A stretch of 64,000 nucleotides of DNA from Nymphalis io (GCF_905147045.1 NC_065896.1:2815001-2879000); one strand, 5' to 3'. Shown: positions 48,847 through 58,577, counted from the first letter of the stretch. Program-made: numbers and translations. Notes: generated from the letters alone by a model not told the origin.

Positions 48847-48975
48847 CAGATACTCAAACGAGTTTTTAAAGTAAGGGCGCATTTAAACTCATGTTATTCC
48901 TATTTTGACTTTGAATCTAACACGTCGCAGCACGAGTTTAAGAAGCCCTTGCTTTAAAATTCGTTTGAGTATCTG
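48847..48975. mobile_element. Foldback MITE (129 bp) between the Harbinger genes
   Basis: CAGATACTCAAACGAGTTTT at the left pairs with AATTCGTTTGAGTATCTG at the right. The pairing continues inward (TTTAAAGTAAGGGC with GCCCTTGCTTTAAA, TTAAACTCATG with CACGAGTTTAA), so nearly the whole segment folds into one stem of about 45 bp with a 37-base loop. No clear target duplication was found. It sits downstream of the transposase stop and inside the MADF intron. Confidence 0.8.
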
Positions 48976-49009
48976 GGGGTAGGTGTAAAACAATGAAAAC
49001 CTTACTTAC

Positions 49010-49142
49010 CACTTATTCCGAGACATTTGCTAATTTCCTCCCATGCATTGTCTTTCATTATCCGATCGCTATATGATGGCTTGGTTATGTCAAATAAACA
49101 CTCATATTTTGACACGAGTATTATTAATTTTTCATCATTCAT
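49010..49142 (-). CDS. MADF/BESS-domain protein of Harbinger, exon 1
   Basis: ATG at 49142 starts MNDEKLIILVSKYECLFD, the standard first helix of a MADF domain (E-x-LI-x-LV-x-x-Y-x-x-LFD), followed by NAWEEISKCLGIS. The exon ends in AGTG|GTAAGTAAG, a strong donor (intron starts at 49009). Joining to 47778 keeps frame and gives a continuous MADF domain (CLGIS-V-TQCQDRW). An upstream in-frame extension to 49220 has only a GTG start and lies in the 40-bp repeat, so 49142 is preferred. Confidence 0.85.
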
Positions 49143-49220
49143 CTTTTCGTACAAGTACGCACAACTATTACGTTCAAATGTTGCTATCAAAATGGCGGTC
49201 GGCGCGGCCGCAGCGGGCAC

Positions 49221-49400
49221 GCAATCGGAGCCGATCGGCTACGCGATAGAGAAAGAGCACGCAATCGGAGCCCATCGGCTGCGCGAGCGAGAAAGAGCAC
49301 GCAATCGGAGCCGACAGGCTGCGCAAGCGAGAAAGAGCACGCAATCAGAGCCGATCGGCTGCGCGAGCGAGAAAGAGCACGCAAGCGGAGCCGGTCGGCT
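49221..49400. repeat. 40-bp tandem repeat, about 4.5 units
   Basis: Units start with GCAATCGGAG (or a one-base variant) at 49221, 49261, 49301, 49341 and 49381, an exact 40-base period. Each contains GAGCCGATCGGCT and GAGAAAGAGCAC. It lies between the right terminal repeat and the MADF start codon. GC content is far above the flanks. Such subterminal repeats are candidate binding sites for the element's own DNA-binding protein (inference). Confidence 0.95.
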
Positions 49401-49524
49401 CCTTTTATTACTTCACACGAAGCGCGTTCAGGCATTTTTAATGGCAAAAAAGGTGCAAATGCAAAAATAAACTTTACTACAATCACTCAAAACACTGTTT
49501 CCAACGTGATAAAAATCTGCTCTC

Positions 49525-49554
49525 CTCTCCGAGCCGGTCTGTGTGAACGGACCC
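49525..49554 (-). repeat. Harbinger right terminal inverted repeat
   Basis: Exact complement of 45538-45567, followed by the TAA target duplication at 49555-49557. Confidence 0.95.
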
Positions 49555-49557
49555 TAA

Positions 49558-51802
49558 AGACATTTATAACACAACGAGACGGCAAAAATTTCCATTGTAA
49601 AATATAATTTGTAAATAATACGATACTTTTTTTTAATAGAGTGTTTGTTTTAGGATATTTTTATACAAACATTATTACTAATAATTATGATAATTATTAA
49701 TGATAATTGAAAATAATTAATTGATTTGTGTTAAGTTTTCAACAATGTTAATTATATAATTGCTTAAAATAGCAGTATTGCCTCTTATTGTATTTGATAA
49801 TAAAGTCGAATTATTGATAAAAAAATTAAGTTTTGCTTTTTAAAATTTTACATTGTAAGCGGGGTTTTAATCGCGTTCATAATTTTATGGCGACGCGACC
49901 TCTTGTCAGAGTTACAGTTGTGGTTACGAGCTGACTGCTAGTCAGCAAAAACGCAAAAACAGAAGAAAAGTTACCTTAAACATTTCTTCGCCTAAAAAAT
50001 CGACAAGGATTAAGCTAAAAATGCAATATTATATTTTAACTTATCGACTAGTATGAACAATAAACACTTAAGTTCGATTTGTTAAAGAAAAAAAAACAAA
50101 ACAAAATATTACTATTTATCTGCTTGAGTACAAATTTGAAAAGGTATATATCACAATGTCTACTTCAAAAATGCTTAATATCTTTAATCGTGTCGGTTAA
50201 ATTTAGTGTCGTAGTCGTCCCGGTGCGTTTGAAATCGTCTAAAATCAGGACATACCACAAATGTGATACCAGCTTCATTCGATTTCTGCCGCGTTAATGT
50301 AGTTTTGTGGTAACTTCGTAGTCGGGATTCAATGCGTCGATATCACTTCTTTGGTTTAACAGACAAATCATATATGATTTTTTTTTATATAAGAACTACT
50401 TTTTATACATATATTAATTATTTATGAGACCGATTCTAACATGAGTTTCAATTTTATTAATTAGCTGTACTTTGTGTTTATTTCTTAAATTTACTAACTA
50501 CTAGCTCTGCTTATACTTTTTTCTTACTTTAATATATTATCATATTATTTCGTAATATGATACCTACTACCTACCAACTAAACAAAATGTTAAATATTCT
50601 AACGTGTTCTTTATTATTTATTTAATATATAATAATAATTATATAATAACGTAGCTATAATAAATAAAAAAATAATTGAAATAGAACCATTATTTAGAGG
50701 AATAACGAACCATTAATAACTTATTCAAATAAAATTAACTCAATACAAATATTTATATATATTTAATAATAAAATAGCAAGGTCTGCTTTTTAACGACTT
50801 GCTAATATTCCAATTAAGCTTTTGTTGGATATGACAATAGCCCAAGGGGTCAGTAACGAATCTGCGACCTTTACATCGCTAGGCGGCCTGTAGACCAAAG
50901 CTTTGACGCTTATTAATTATGAAGATATACAACATTAAAACTCATTATTATACTAATATCTGTCCTCTTACGAAGAAGGTCATAAGTTCCAAAGTTATTT
51001 CATTACGATACTTAACTGCGGACACACGTAGGTTTCAGCATGTTTCAACTCACTACTGAGCTTGAAATGTGTTACAAACACAAATAATTCTCATGCAAAC
51101 TTTATATTATATACAAAAATATGAAATTCACGCTTGACGAGGTAATCATAATATTGTACACATACTAAAAACATCTCATTTTCTGGTATAACTTTTCGTC
51201 TCCGAGTATCCATGAGTTGATAGACTAGTATCGACAGTGCGTCACAAGGCTACTTGTATCTGAGGTCTGAGGTTGTTGTCAGTTAACTCAGTGACATTAA
51301 ACACGTGGATAGTGTCTATACACTGTTTTACTATTAAAACAAACAAGACAAAAGACAAATAGTATTGATAATACATTCAGTTTGTGACGAAAACCCTTTA
51401 AAGTCAGCCATTTTAACGTACATAATACGAATTTGAAGTATTTATATACAATATTTAAATTATTAGATAGTGGTAGTCTAAAATTAAAAAAAAATGATTG
51501 CTTTGGTTTTGTTATATTATCTTTAAAAAATCCGTATTTTTTTGTATAGAGTATAGATAGGCCTAAAATAACAACAAAGATGCGTACGGAACTTTAAATT
51601 GTTATAACTTGAGACTAACAATTTTGATTTTTGAATAAGTAGTTATTTGCATTTGCAATTTTTAGCCGTTTTGAAGATTACTCTGAACAAATAGGCAGGC
51701 AAAAATAATGATTGTTTTGGATTTGGTAACTCGCAAATAGCACAGACTGACACTTCGATTTTATTTCTTTTAGTATTATTATTATTGTATAAATAAAAAA
51801 TT
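49558..51802. other. AT-rich noncoding stretch
   Basis: No gene recognised. 49860-49960 and 50180-50340 are less AT-rich; ATGGCGACGCGACC at 49887 opens a 15-codon frame only. Confidence 0.45.
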
Positions 51803-52362
51803 GAGACATGATAACCCAGTGGTTAAAACAACTGAATGTTAGCCGAAGATTTTGGGTTCAAACCCGGGCAAGTATCACTGAATTTTCATGTGTATTGTTT
51901 GTGTTTTTAATTTATCTTGCACTTGGCAGTAAAGGAAAATATTGTAAGAAAACCTGCACTTTTTTTTATATATTCGCCGGGAGGGCAAATGACTACTCCA
52001 CCTGATGGTAAGTGGTAGTAGAGTCCAAACGCGACGAAGGCCAGTACAGACGGGCAAAACGTTCTGCACTAGCCGCCTTCGCCTTGCCGGCCCGCAAGAT
52101 GCCTCTTCACGCCTCGTTTGAAGGAACCCGGGTTGTAAGAGGAGGGGAACACGTGAGCTGGTAAGGAATTCCATTTTTTGGAAGTGCGACAAAGAAAGGA
52201 GTTGCCAAATTTCTTTGTTCGCGATGGAATTGATGTCACGCACGCGTTGATAGCACGTGGTGGGTGGATCTCCAAACCCATTGCCAATACGTACCAATCC
52301 GTATTGGAGCAACGTGGATTAGCTCCCAACCTTCCCCTCAAATGGAGGGAATTTAAAGGCTT
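51803..52362 (+). mobile_element. SINE family A, copy 5, split by a LINE insertion
   Basis: The head (ATAACCCAGTGGTTAAAACAA, B box GGGTTCAAACCCG) runs to AAAACCTGCA at about 51959. After the insertion the SINE resumes near 52283 (ACCAATCCGTATTGGAGCAA) and fades out near AATTTAAAGGC at 52362. Confidence 0.83.
51960..52282 (-). mobile_element. LINE 3' end with C-terminal reverse-transcriptase-protein coding
   Basis: On the minus strand the frame reads RAINACVTSIPSRTKKFGNS, then SFLCRTSKKWNSLPAHVFPS, then SYNPGSFKRGVKRHL, ending at a stop at 52069. The sequence R-x-x-x-x-WNxLPxxVF...P-x-SFK is the usual end of CR1/Jockey-type LINE proteins. The 3'UTR contains ACCACTTACCATCAGGTGGAG, similar to family B, and ends in an A-tail (T-run at 51960-51967). 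It is 5'-truncated, as is typical of LINE insertions. Confidence 0.8.
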
Positions 52363-52769
52363 TACATATACTCGCAAAATCTGTTTTAATGAGCGGTATA
52401 CAACATTAAAATAACAATTGAAAGCTCATGTCTCTTGGGCGTTATAAACTCCATTACATTAATAAATTATTTATACAAAGGACAATCAAGGTAAGTCCGT
52501 TATATTTCCGACGGGATTAATATCCCCGCATAAATTATACGAACTTGACTTTTAATATATGAATAATGTAATATTTATTTTTTCTTTGAGTCTTAACATG
52601 CTCAATATTGCGAATTTGTTAAAAAAATTACCTACCTTCGAATTGACGACGCGCCGAGTTTTACAAGGACAAGTTTTGACCCTTCATTTTGTATGTAATT
52701 ACTTATTAGCAACATAGTATTATAGCAAGCAACATAGTATTTCATAATTATCTTGCAGTGGGATTCTCC
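52363..52769. other. AT-rich noncoding stretch
   Basis: Nothing recognised. The right part may belong to the LINE relic that follows. Confidence 0.4.
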
Positions 52770-53464
52770 CCGTAATAAGCTTACACACGATTTACTCCTG
52801 TCCCTGCTAGCTGTATCTAAAAAAGAGTCAGGCTCTCCCTTCCCAAAACTTAGGAATTGTACATGATCTGGCAACGATAAACGTCGCCGTATGCCTTCGT
52901 TTAGGTTTAAAGGTGTGCGAGCCTCACACGTCATGTCTCTGTGGGACCCGTATAGATTTCGGACACCATCAACTCAGCTGCTGCAAAAACGCTGACCGTG
53001 CATATAGCCTAACTGACATACTCTATCGGGCTTTGGCCACAGCATCGATTCCTGTCCCTTTTTAACTAAATGACTTATGCAGAGACGATAGCAAGAGACC
53101 TGATGGAGCAAGAATAGTGCCATGGTCGATGGGACGTGTCCTTGTATAGGATGCAACTTGCGTAGACACGCTGGTAGTATCTCATATTTGGAATAGGTTT
53201 CGTAAAGCCGTTGCAAATGCTGCTCAAATACTCAAGCGCCGCAAATATTCACTTTTATCTAACGAATATGAATTTGCGGAGCTGGGTTTTGAAACATTAG
53301 GCCCATGGTCGTCTGATACTGAAAAAAATGTAAAAGATCTTTCAAAGGAATTGGTCCACAATTCTGGTGACCCAAGAGCTGGCGCTTACTTAGCCCAAAA
53401 GCTAGCAGTACAGAAAGGGAATATTGCTAGCGTCTTAGGTATAATGCCACAGGACAATCTTTAA
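52770..53464 (+). pseudogene. Non-LTR retrotransposon C-terminal relic with stops and frameshifts
   Basis: Pieces of one LINE C terminus can be read in order. First come ALPSQNLGIVHDLA and INVAVCLRLGLKVCEP. Next are CLCGTRIDFGHHQLSC (a zinc-knuckle-like Cys/His block) and LTDILYRALATASIP. After a frameshift come DDSKRPDGARIVPW and LV-stop-DATCVDTL, then FETLGPWSSDTEKN and SGDPRAGAYLAQKLAVQKGN, and finally the stop near 53464. The stop at TAG stands where the family normally has W. Damage includes at least one frameshift and one in-frame stop, so it is dead. The endonuclease and reverse transcriptase parts are not present. Confidence 0.8.
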
Positions 53465-54062
53465 GACGGCGTGTTTTTGTATAAATTTGTAATGTATAAT
53501 TTGTTTTTATTTTACTTTTGTTTTAGTTTACTCTTATAATATTTTTTATTAATTTAATTATCTTATTTTGAAACACACGTCTCAGCACAGAAATAAAAAT
53601 ATAAATGTTTTAATAAAATATATTTCTTGATTTCGATACACACGGATACATATTATATAGAAAATAAAATGTGCCAAAAATACCTATATAGTTATTGAAT
53701 TATTATTATAATGTTGAGTGATTGTTTCATAATATAAATTTCTAAAAACTTTAACAAACGTTAGTTTGTATGTAGGTATTTGTTATTATAACTTTAAGGT
53801 TACAAGAACTAGGACAAAAAAAAATGTCTAGGACCAATATCGCATTATAAAATAGATATCTTTAAAATTGATAATTTTAAAGTCTCCAAACAGACGTGCC
53901 ATTAGTACTCTTAACGTCAGGACTCGAGGCTCAAGCAATAAGTGCCTGTCCATGCTTTAAACATGCACTCACTCGATTATGAGCAACGAAATGTACATGC
54001 GTGGTTTTAATGGAATAATTCCGCAGGGGTATTGTTAAGAAATATTAACAAAAAATAACTCT
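53465..54062. other. AT-rich noncoding stretch
   Basis: No gene recognised; the right edge holds the left arm of the palindrome described at 54051. Confidence 0.5.
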
Positions 54063-54076
54063 TAGTATATACTCTT

Positions 54077-54385
54077 CCGTAACAGCCTGTGAATGTCCCA
54101 CTGCTGGGCTAAAGGCCTCCTCTCCTCTTTTTGAGGAGAAGGTTTGGAGCTTATTCCACCACGCTGCTCCAATGCGGGTTGGTAGAATTCACATGTGGCA
54201 GAATATCAGTGAAATTAGACACATGCAGGTTTCCTCACGATGTTTTCCTTCACCGTAAAGCACGAGATGAATTATAATCACAAGTTAAGCACATGAAAAT
54301 TCAGTGGTGCTTGCCCGGGTTTGAACCCACGATCATCGGTTAAGATTCACGCGTTCTTACCACTGGGCCATCTCGGCTTTTTTTA
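54077..54385 (-). mobile_element. SINE family A, copy 6 (with 14-bp TSD)
   Basis: Full-length reverse-orientation copy from CCGTAACAGCCTGTGAATG to CACTGGGCCATCTCGGC plus a T-run. TAGTATATACTCTT is repeated exactly at 54063-54076 and 54386-54399. It landed inside a palindrome: AAATAACTCTTAGTATA at the left flank pairs with TATACTAAGAGTTATTT at the right flank. Confidence 0.93.
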
Positions 54386-54520
54386 TAGTATATACTCTTA
54401 GCGTATAGTATACTCAATATACTAAGAGTTATTTTTTTATTATTGGTTTGTTTTGTTTAGTATATTTGAATATAATTTTAAATTAAAGAAACTATAGTCT
54501 TTGAAATTATTATAATTTAT

Positions 54521-54680
54521 AGAGCCGAAATGGACCAGTGATTCGAACACGTAATTCTTAACCGATGATTGTGGGTTCAAACACACGCAACGACCACTGA
54601 ATATATTCTATTCATGTATTTACTATGTGAGGAAATTAACATGATGAAAATCTACCACATATATATCCACGAATCGCTAT
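54521..54680 (+). mobile_element. SINE family A, copy 7 (degenerate head half)
   Basis: AGAGCCGAAATGGACCAGTG, TTCTTAACCGATGATTGTGG and GGTTCAAACACACG match the tRNA-like head of family A. The following 90 bases are strongly diverged and the end is missing. Confidence 0.7.
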
Positions 54681-54690
54681 TTAATTCTAT

Positions 54691-55182
54691 CGCAGTATTT
54701 TTAATCATCTTATACATACTACAGTTCCTACTATTTTTTATTTATATACTTTAACAAAATCTTGAACTAAAGGTGACCTTGACGTAAATGGTGGCATTAT
54801 CTATCAGCCATTTTTAAAAGGTACAAGATTTTTTAAGCCACTCCGAGTAAAATATTTTATAATCTGCAAGTTAGAATGAAATCAGTCAATTTTTGTATAC
54901 GCTTAGAGTACCATGGCAAAGTAGTTGAAAACGACCAGAAGGCTAAAAACCAGATTGATACCATTTACTTTAATAAAAATAACGGTAATGTCAAAGACAT
55001 AAAAAATAATATACATATAACATTCACTTAACATATACTAACAGTAGGTAGTAACTTAGTATATTATGTTTATGGATAATGGAATTGATTTGTTTATCCT
55101 ATTTAGTATATAAGATCAGATAGGGATTTATACCCAAGGATTCCACCACAGTAAGTATTTATTTAAATATTGATAATAATAA
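54691..55182. other. AT-rich noncoding stretch
   Basis: Nothing recognised. Confidence 0.5.
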
Positions 55183-55546
55183 GGTCCGCCAGAACGATTT
55201 CGGCCATGGCGGCCAATCTTAAGAGAGATTAACCAACTACACAGGAGATATTATAGTACACAAGTGTGTGCGCAAACACAGGTGCACTTACTATTAACTA
55301 ACATTCTCATAATCCGATGGGACGGCAATCCGACACGACCGGAAAGAGTTCAGGCGCAGGATCAACGGCTTTACGTGCTTTCCGAGGCACGGGAGTGTAC
55401 ACACTTTCGACTTCCAGACTCCGGGCTGCTACTGAGAATTTTCTGATAAAGAAGCCCAATAACTTTTTATTGGTCCGACCGATTAATTGAACCCAGGACC
55501 CCCGGTCTGAGACCTTATATCAAGCCACTAGACCAACGAGGCAGTC
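55183..55546 (-). mobile_element. SINE family D, copy 5 (near full length)
   Basis: Reverse-orientation copy with tail (GGCCATGGCGGCCAATCTTA), body (CGGCAATCCGACACGACCGG) and head (AGCCACTAGACCAACGAGGC). The B box on the minus strand (GGGTTCAATTAA) is slightly damaged. Confidence 0.87.
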
Positions 55547-55721
55547 AATCATATTCAATTTAAATATTATTCATGATGGATCAGTAAGTTTGAATGATTA
55601 TGTTAGCACCCCAGATTAATTGAAAAAGAGTAAGTACGTTACCGATAATATTTAAGGTTACCTAATCATTTCATCGACATAGCCCAAAATATTTGGCAGT
55701 GGGTGGTCACATGTGTCGCAG

Positions 55722-56026
55722 TTTTTTTTTTTTTTTTTTATAGAATAGGAAGGTGGACGAGCATATGGGCCACCTGATGGTAAGTGGTCACCAAACGCCC
55801 TTAGACATTGGCATTGTAAGAAATGTCAACCATCGCTTATAGCCAATGCGCCACCAACCTTGGGAACTAAGATTTTATGTCCCTTGTGCCTGTAATTACA
55901 CTGGCTCACTCACCCTTCAAACCGGAACACAACAATATCAAGTATTGCTGTTTTGCGGTAGAATATCTGATGAGTGGGTGGTACCTACCCAGACGAGCTT
56001 GCACAAAGCCTTACCACCAGTAAAAA
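55722..56026 (+). mobile_element. Family B LINE-type 3' end (reference copy)
   Basis: The most complete copy. A run of about 18 T is followed by ATAGAATAGGAAGGTGGACG, GGGCCACCTGATGGTAAGTG and onward to GACGAGCTTGCACAAAGCC and ACCACCAGTAAAAAG. The T-run is the A-tail of a minus-sense transcript. No protein is encoded. Confidence 0.87.
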
Positions 56027-56029
56027 GTT

Positions 56030-56226
56030 CAAGTTCCGACAACCGTTGGAGTAGACATGTTCTGGAATGGAGACCACGTAGCGTAGGACGTCCTCCAGAT
56101 AGGTGAAGTGACGATAAACGCAAAGCGGTTGACAGCGGATGGAAATTGAGAGCTGAAGATCATGCTCTGTGGCGTGCCATTGGAGAGGTCTTATCATGAC
56201 CATGATGATGATAATGATGTTGATTC
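56030..56226 (+). pseudogene. RTE-type LINE C-terminal fragment
   Basis: In one frame: DNRWSRHVLEWRPRSVGRPP, then DR, a stop, SDDKRKAVDSGWKLRAEDHA and LWRAIGEVLS, then a stop at about 56200. The pattern 'RWxxxVLEWRPR...GRPPxRW...W...A.D...WRxxGE' is the normal C terminus of RTE-clade endonuclease/reverse-transcriptase proteins. TGA replaces the expected Trp after GRPPDR. It ends in ATGATGATGATAATGATG, the short-repeat 3' terminus usual for RTE elements. It directly adjoins family B. Confidence 0.85.
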
Positions 56227-57099
56227 AATTCATAAATAAAATTGTAAAATTTCTTATGACTTTAATCGGTTTAAAGTGTTTAATTATGTTGAGTAGAAAC
56301 TATATACTTTGAAATTTACCGCTAACCGTCTAAAGTCATACTTTCACTTTTGACGTTTTAATTCTGACATTTCAAGAGTTGCCAGTTTCGTATGCTTTTT
56401 CATACAATATACACGTGTGAACGAATAGAAAATTTATTATCCATATCTACTAAAATATATAGACCCAATAATTATAAGTGGACAATGATTTTTACAACTT
56501 AATTCTAGCACAGTTAAACATAAACTGAAAATATATTTTATTGTTACCTGACACAATATTTTTTTATATAAAAAATGCAATAAGAAATTACTTTATCTTA
56601 CTATTTATATAAATATTACCAAAACATTTTAAAAGTATAGTAATTTATACCCTAGCAGAACAAAAGTTAAAAATATTCCGCAAAATATTCCGTCGTGTGA
56701 AAGAGATGGTATAGTTAAACTAATATACTGATACCACTATAAGTAATCGTTAGATATTTTTTTCTGTAGTCATACCAGTTAATTTGTCAAATCAAACTAT
56801 AAATATTGCCATATACTTCTAGTTATCAAATTGAGATGCTTCCTTAAGACCATGCCTTGTTCGGGAGATTCAACTATTAATTTTTATGATTTTCAATGAT
56901 ATTATTTATGAGCGATTAATACGAGACGTTTTTGTGTCTTCAAATTGCATGCACTAGTAACAAATCTGCTTCTTTTCACATATATAAAATCATTGAATTT
57001 TATGGTATTTTTTTTATAGTAGCGGTACTCACATTAAAAAAATATCTTTAAATAAGAGCTTGAATTCTCCGTGAATCAACGTATGGTAACATTACAAAA
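56227..57099. other. AT-rich noncoding stretch
   Basis: No gene recognised; this is upstream sequence of l(2)gl. Confidence 0.5.
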
Positions 57100-57268
57100 C
57101 CAGTCACGTCACGTCATGGCGTAGTGTGGGTGCGTTTCGTGTGCGTATGTTCATGAATATTATGTCTTTGCATTGTGTTTGTATGTATTTCTGACGCCGT
57201 TGTGACTTGTCTGTCATTCCTCTAAATTTGGATTTTATAACTAAAAATCTTCAAACTGTCGTCTTCAG
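57100..57268 (+). other. Candidate 5'UTR exon/promoter region of l(2)gl
   Basis: A block less AT-rich than the flanks contains CAGTCACGTCACGTCATGGC (overlapping E-box/CRE-like motifs) and ends in CTTCAG|GTACGTAAG, a good 5' splice site at 57269. About 415 bases downstream a good acceptor precedes the l(2)gl start codon. An exon ending here would splice naturally to it. The transcription start is not identifiable. Confidence 0.35.
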
Positions 57269-57683
57269 GTACGTAAGTTCGGATATTCTTTTGATACCAA
57301 GTATAAAACAACTCGCTACGTTCAAAACAAGGTTCAGTTAAACTTGTAACCTGTTCGACAGGCGTTGCCTAAGGATTGCTTCGATAATCATTAAAACTAC
57401 TATAAATTCGATATTCCGTAACATTCCCATGCTATCTAAAATGTTATCTCCGCACCGGTTATCTTGCGATTTCAAGAATAACTAATGTTTTTATCTGGGT
57501 GCGGGGCTAAGCGGTGACAACGCCGCGCTTGAGCCAGAAAAGCGCTGCGAAGTCAGTCGGCTTTCCGGTGCCGGTTAAGATACTAGTGTTCACTCGTCTA
57601 GTATGAAATCATGGTAGGCTCGTGTCTGTTTTCTTGTCCTGTGGTGCCCCTGTGAAGTGTGCTAAGTGATTGTCTTGTTGCAG

Positions 57684-57692
57684 GCCGGCAGA
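57684..57692 (+). other. l(2)gl: 5'UTR bases of l(2)gl coding exon 1
   Basis: TGTCTTGTTGCAG at 57671-57683 is an acceptor-like sequence with CTAAGTGAT as a possible branch point, followed by GCCGGCAGA and the ATG. This implies an upstream noncoding exon. Confidence 0.5.
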
Positions 57693-57776
57693 ATGCTAAA
57701 GTTTATACGTGGGAAGGGCCAGCAGCCCTCTGCAGAGAGGCAGAAACTGCAAAATGAGCTGTTCGCTTTTCGCAAG
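57693..57776 (+). CDS. l(2)gl: Lethal(2) giant larvae, first coding exon (28 codons)
   Basis: The exon reads MLKFIRGKGQQPSAERQKLQ then NELFAFRK and ends exactly in phase 0 at AAG|GTAAGT (donor at 57777). This is nearly the same as the N terminus of insect Lgl, where MLKFIRGKGQQPSA is followed by a basic Leu/Gln helix and LFAxRK, before the HGFPxKPSALA block of the first WD repeat. Lgl is a cytoplasmic and cortical WD40-propeller scaffold. It acts with Scribble and Dlg in basolateral polarity, is inhibited by aPKC and is a tumour suppressor in Drosophila (established). A full Lgl protein has over 1,000 residues, so the window holds only its start. No sequence for the next exon (HGFP block) is visible to 64000. 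Confidence 0.9.
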
Positions 57777-58577
57777 GTAAGTGATTACTCAAGTATGATT
57801 TTATTATCTACATTATTAGTAGTTATCTATGCAACAAATAATTATAAATGAATACAGAAAATATATGTAAACAAAACAGTGAATTATGTGTCACGGGTTA
57901 ATTCCTGGTTAAAAATGTATTGTAATTTCTATTTATTTATTTTGCAGTTATTATGAAACTTTAGTATAATTTAATTTTTTTTAAAGATATCAATAGTTAG
58001 ATCAGAACTATATATGTAATGTAGGAAAATATATTAATAAATCACTTTGCTATATGAGCATAATTACTTAATTAATTGTAAGCATTTCCATTATTGATTA
58101 ATGGGATTTGTAGTTAAGCAATTAGTATTGATGCTAATCATCAATGATGTTTTATTACTAAGTAAATTAAAGATAAAGACTTCATTAGGCATATGTTTAC
58201 TATGTTTAACTCGTTATTTATTCTTAACATTACCATTAATTATTAGCGATAAGTAAAATAATAAAAATAGATATATATATTAGTGTCTATGGTTTTTTGT
58301 TAGGTAATTTATGCAGATTTGTATGTATTGTCAAAAAATATGAAAAGAAGATCAAGCAGCCGTTGTCCTTTTTTTTTTTTATTTGACCAATTTCTGACTG
58401 TAAAAGACTTACAAAGCTTAAATTATGTTTAAGACATTAATCCAGTAATAGATTACTATAAATGTTATTAAAAAAAATTAAAATCAAGGATTTGTTAATT
58501 ATTACGGTTAACATTTTAAGTAACAATGTCTTATCATGTCAAACCCTAAACTAGGCGTTTACTTTTTGATTAGATTG

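Larger units (their letters stand above)
45538..49554. mobile_element. PIF/Harbinger DNA transposon, 4,017 bp, with intact termini
   Basis: Both ends carry the same 30-base terminal inverted repeat, starting GGGTCCGTTCACACAGACCG and ending GGCTCGGAGAG (45538-45567 and its complement at 49525-49554). TAA is duplicated immediately outside (45535-45537 and 49555-49557), the target site expected of the PIF/Harbinger superfamily. Inside are a DDE transposase exon and a MADF/BESS protein gene, the two-protein content known for the superfamily. The element also holds other insertions (45815, 46482, 46811, 48847). Perfect terminal repeats imply recent movement, but the transposase lacks a recognisable N-terminal exon. 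Confidence 0.95.

Noticed and set aside
49187..49486. Arg/Ser-rich frames at 49027-49486 on both strands
   Set aside because: They are readings of the 40-bp tandem repeat (period not a multiple of three) and the terminal repeat; only the MADF exon 1 part is supported.
52632..52934. 100-codon minus-strand frame at 52632-52934
   Set aside because: The plus strand of the same segment reads as a LINE C terminus with recognisable motifs; the minus frame is its shadow.
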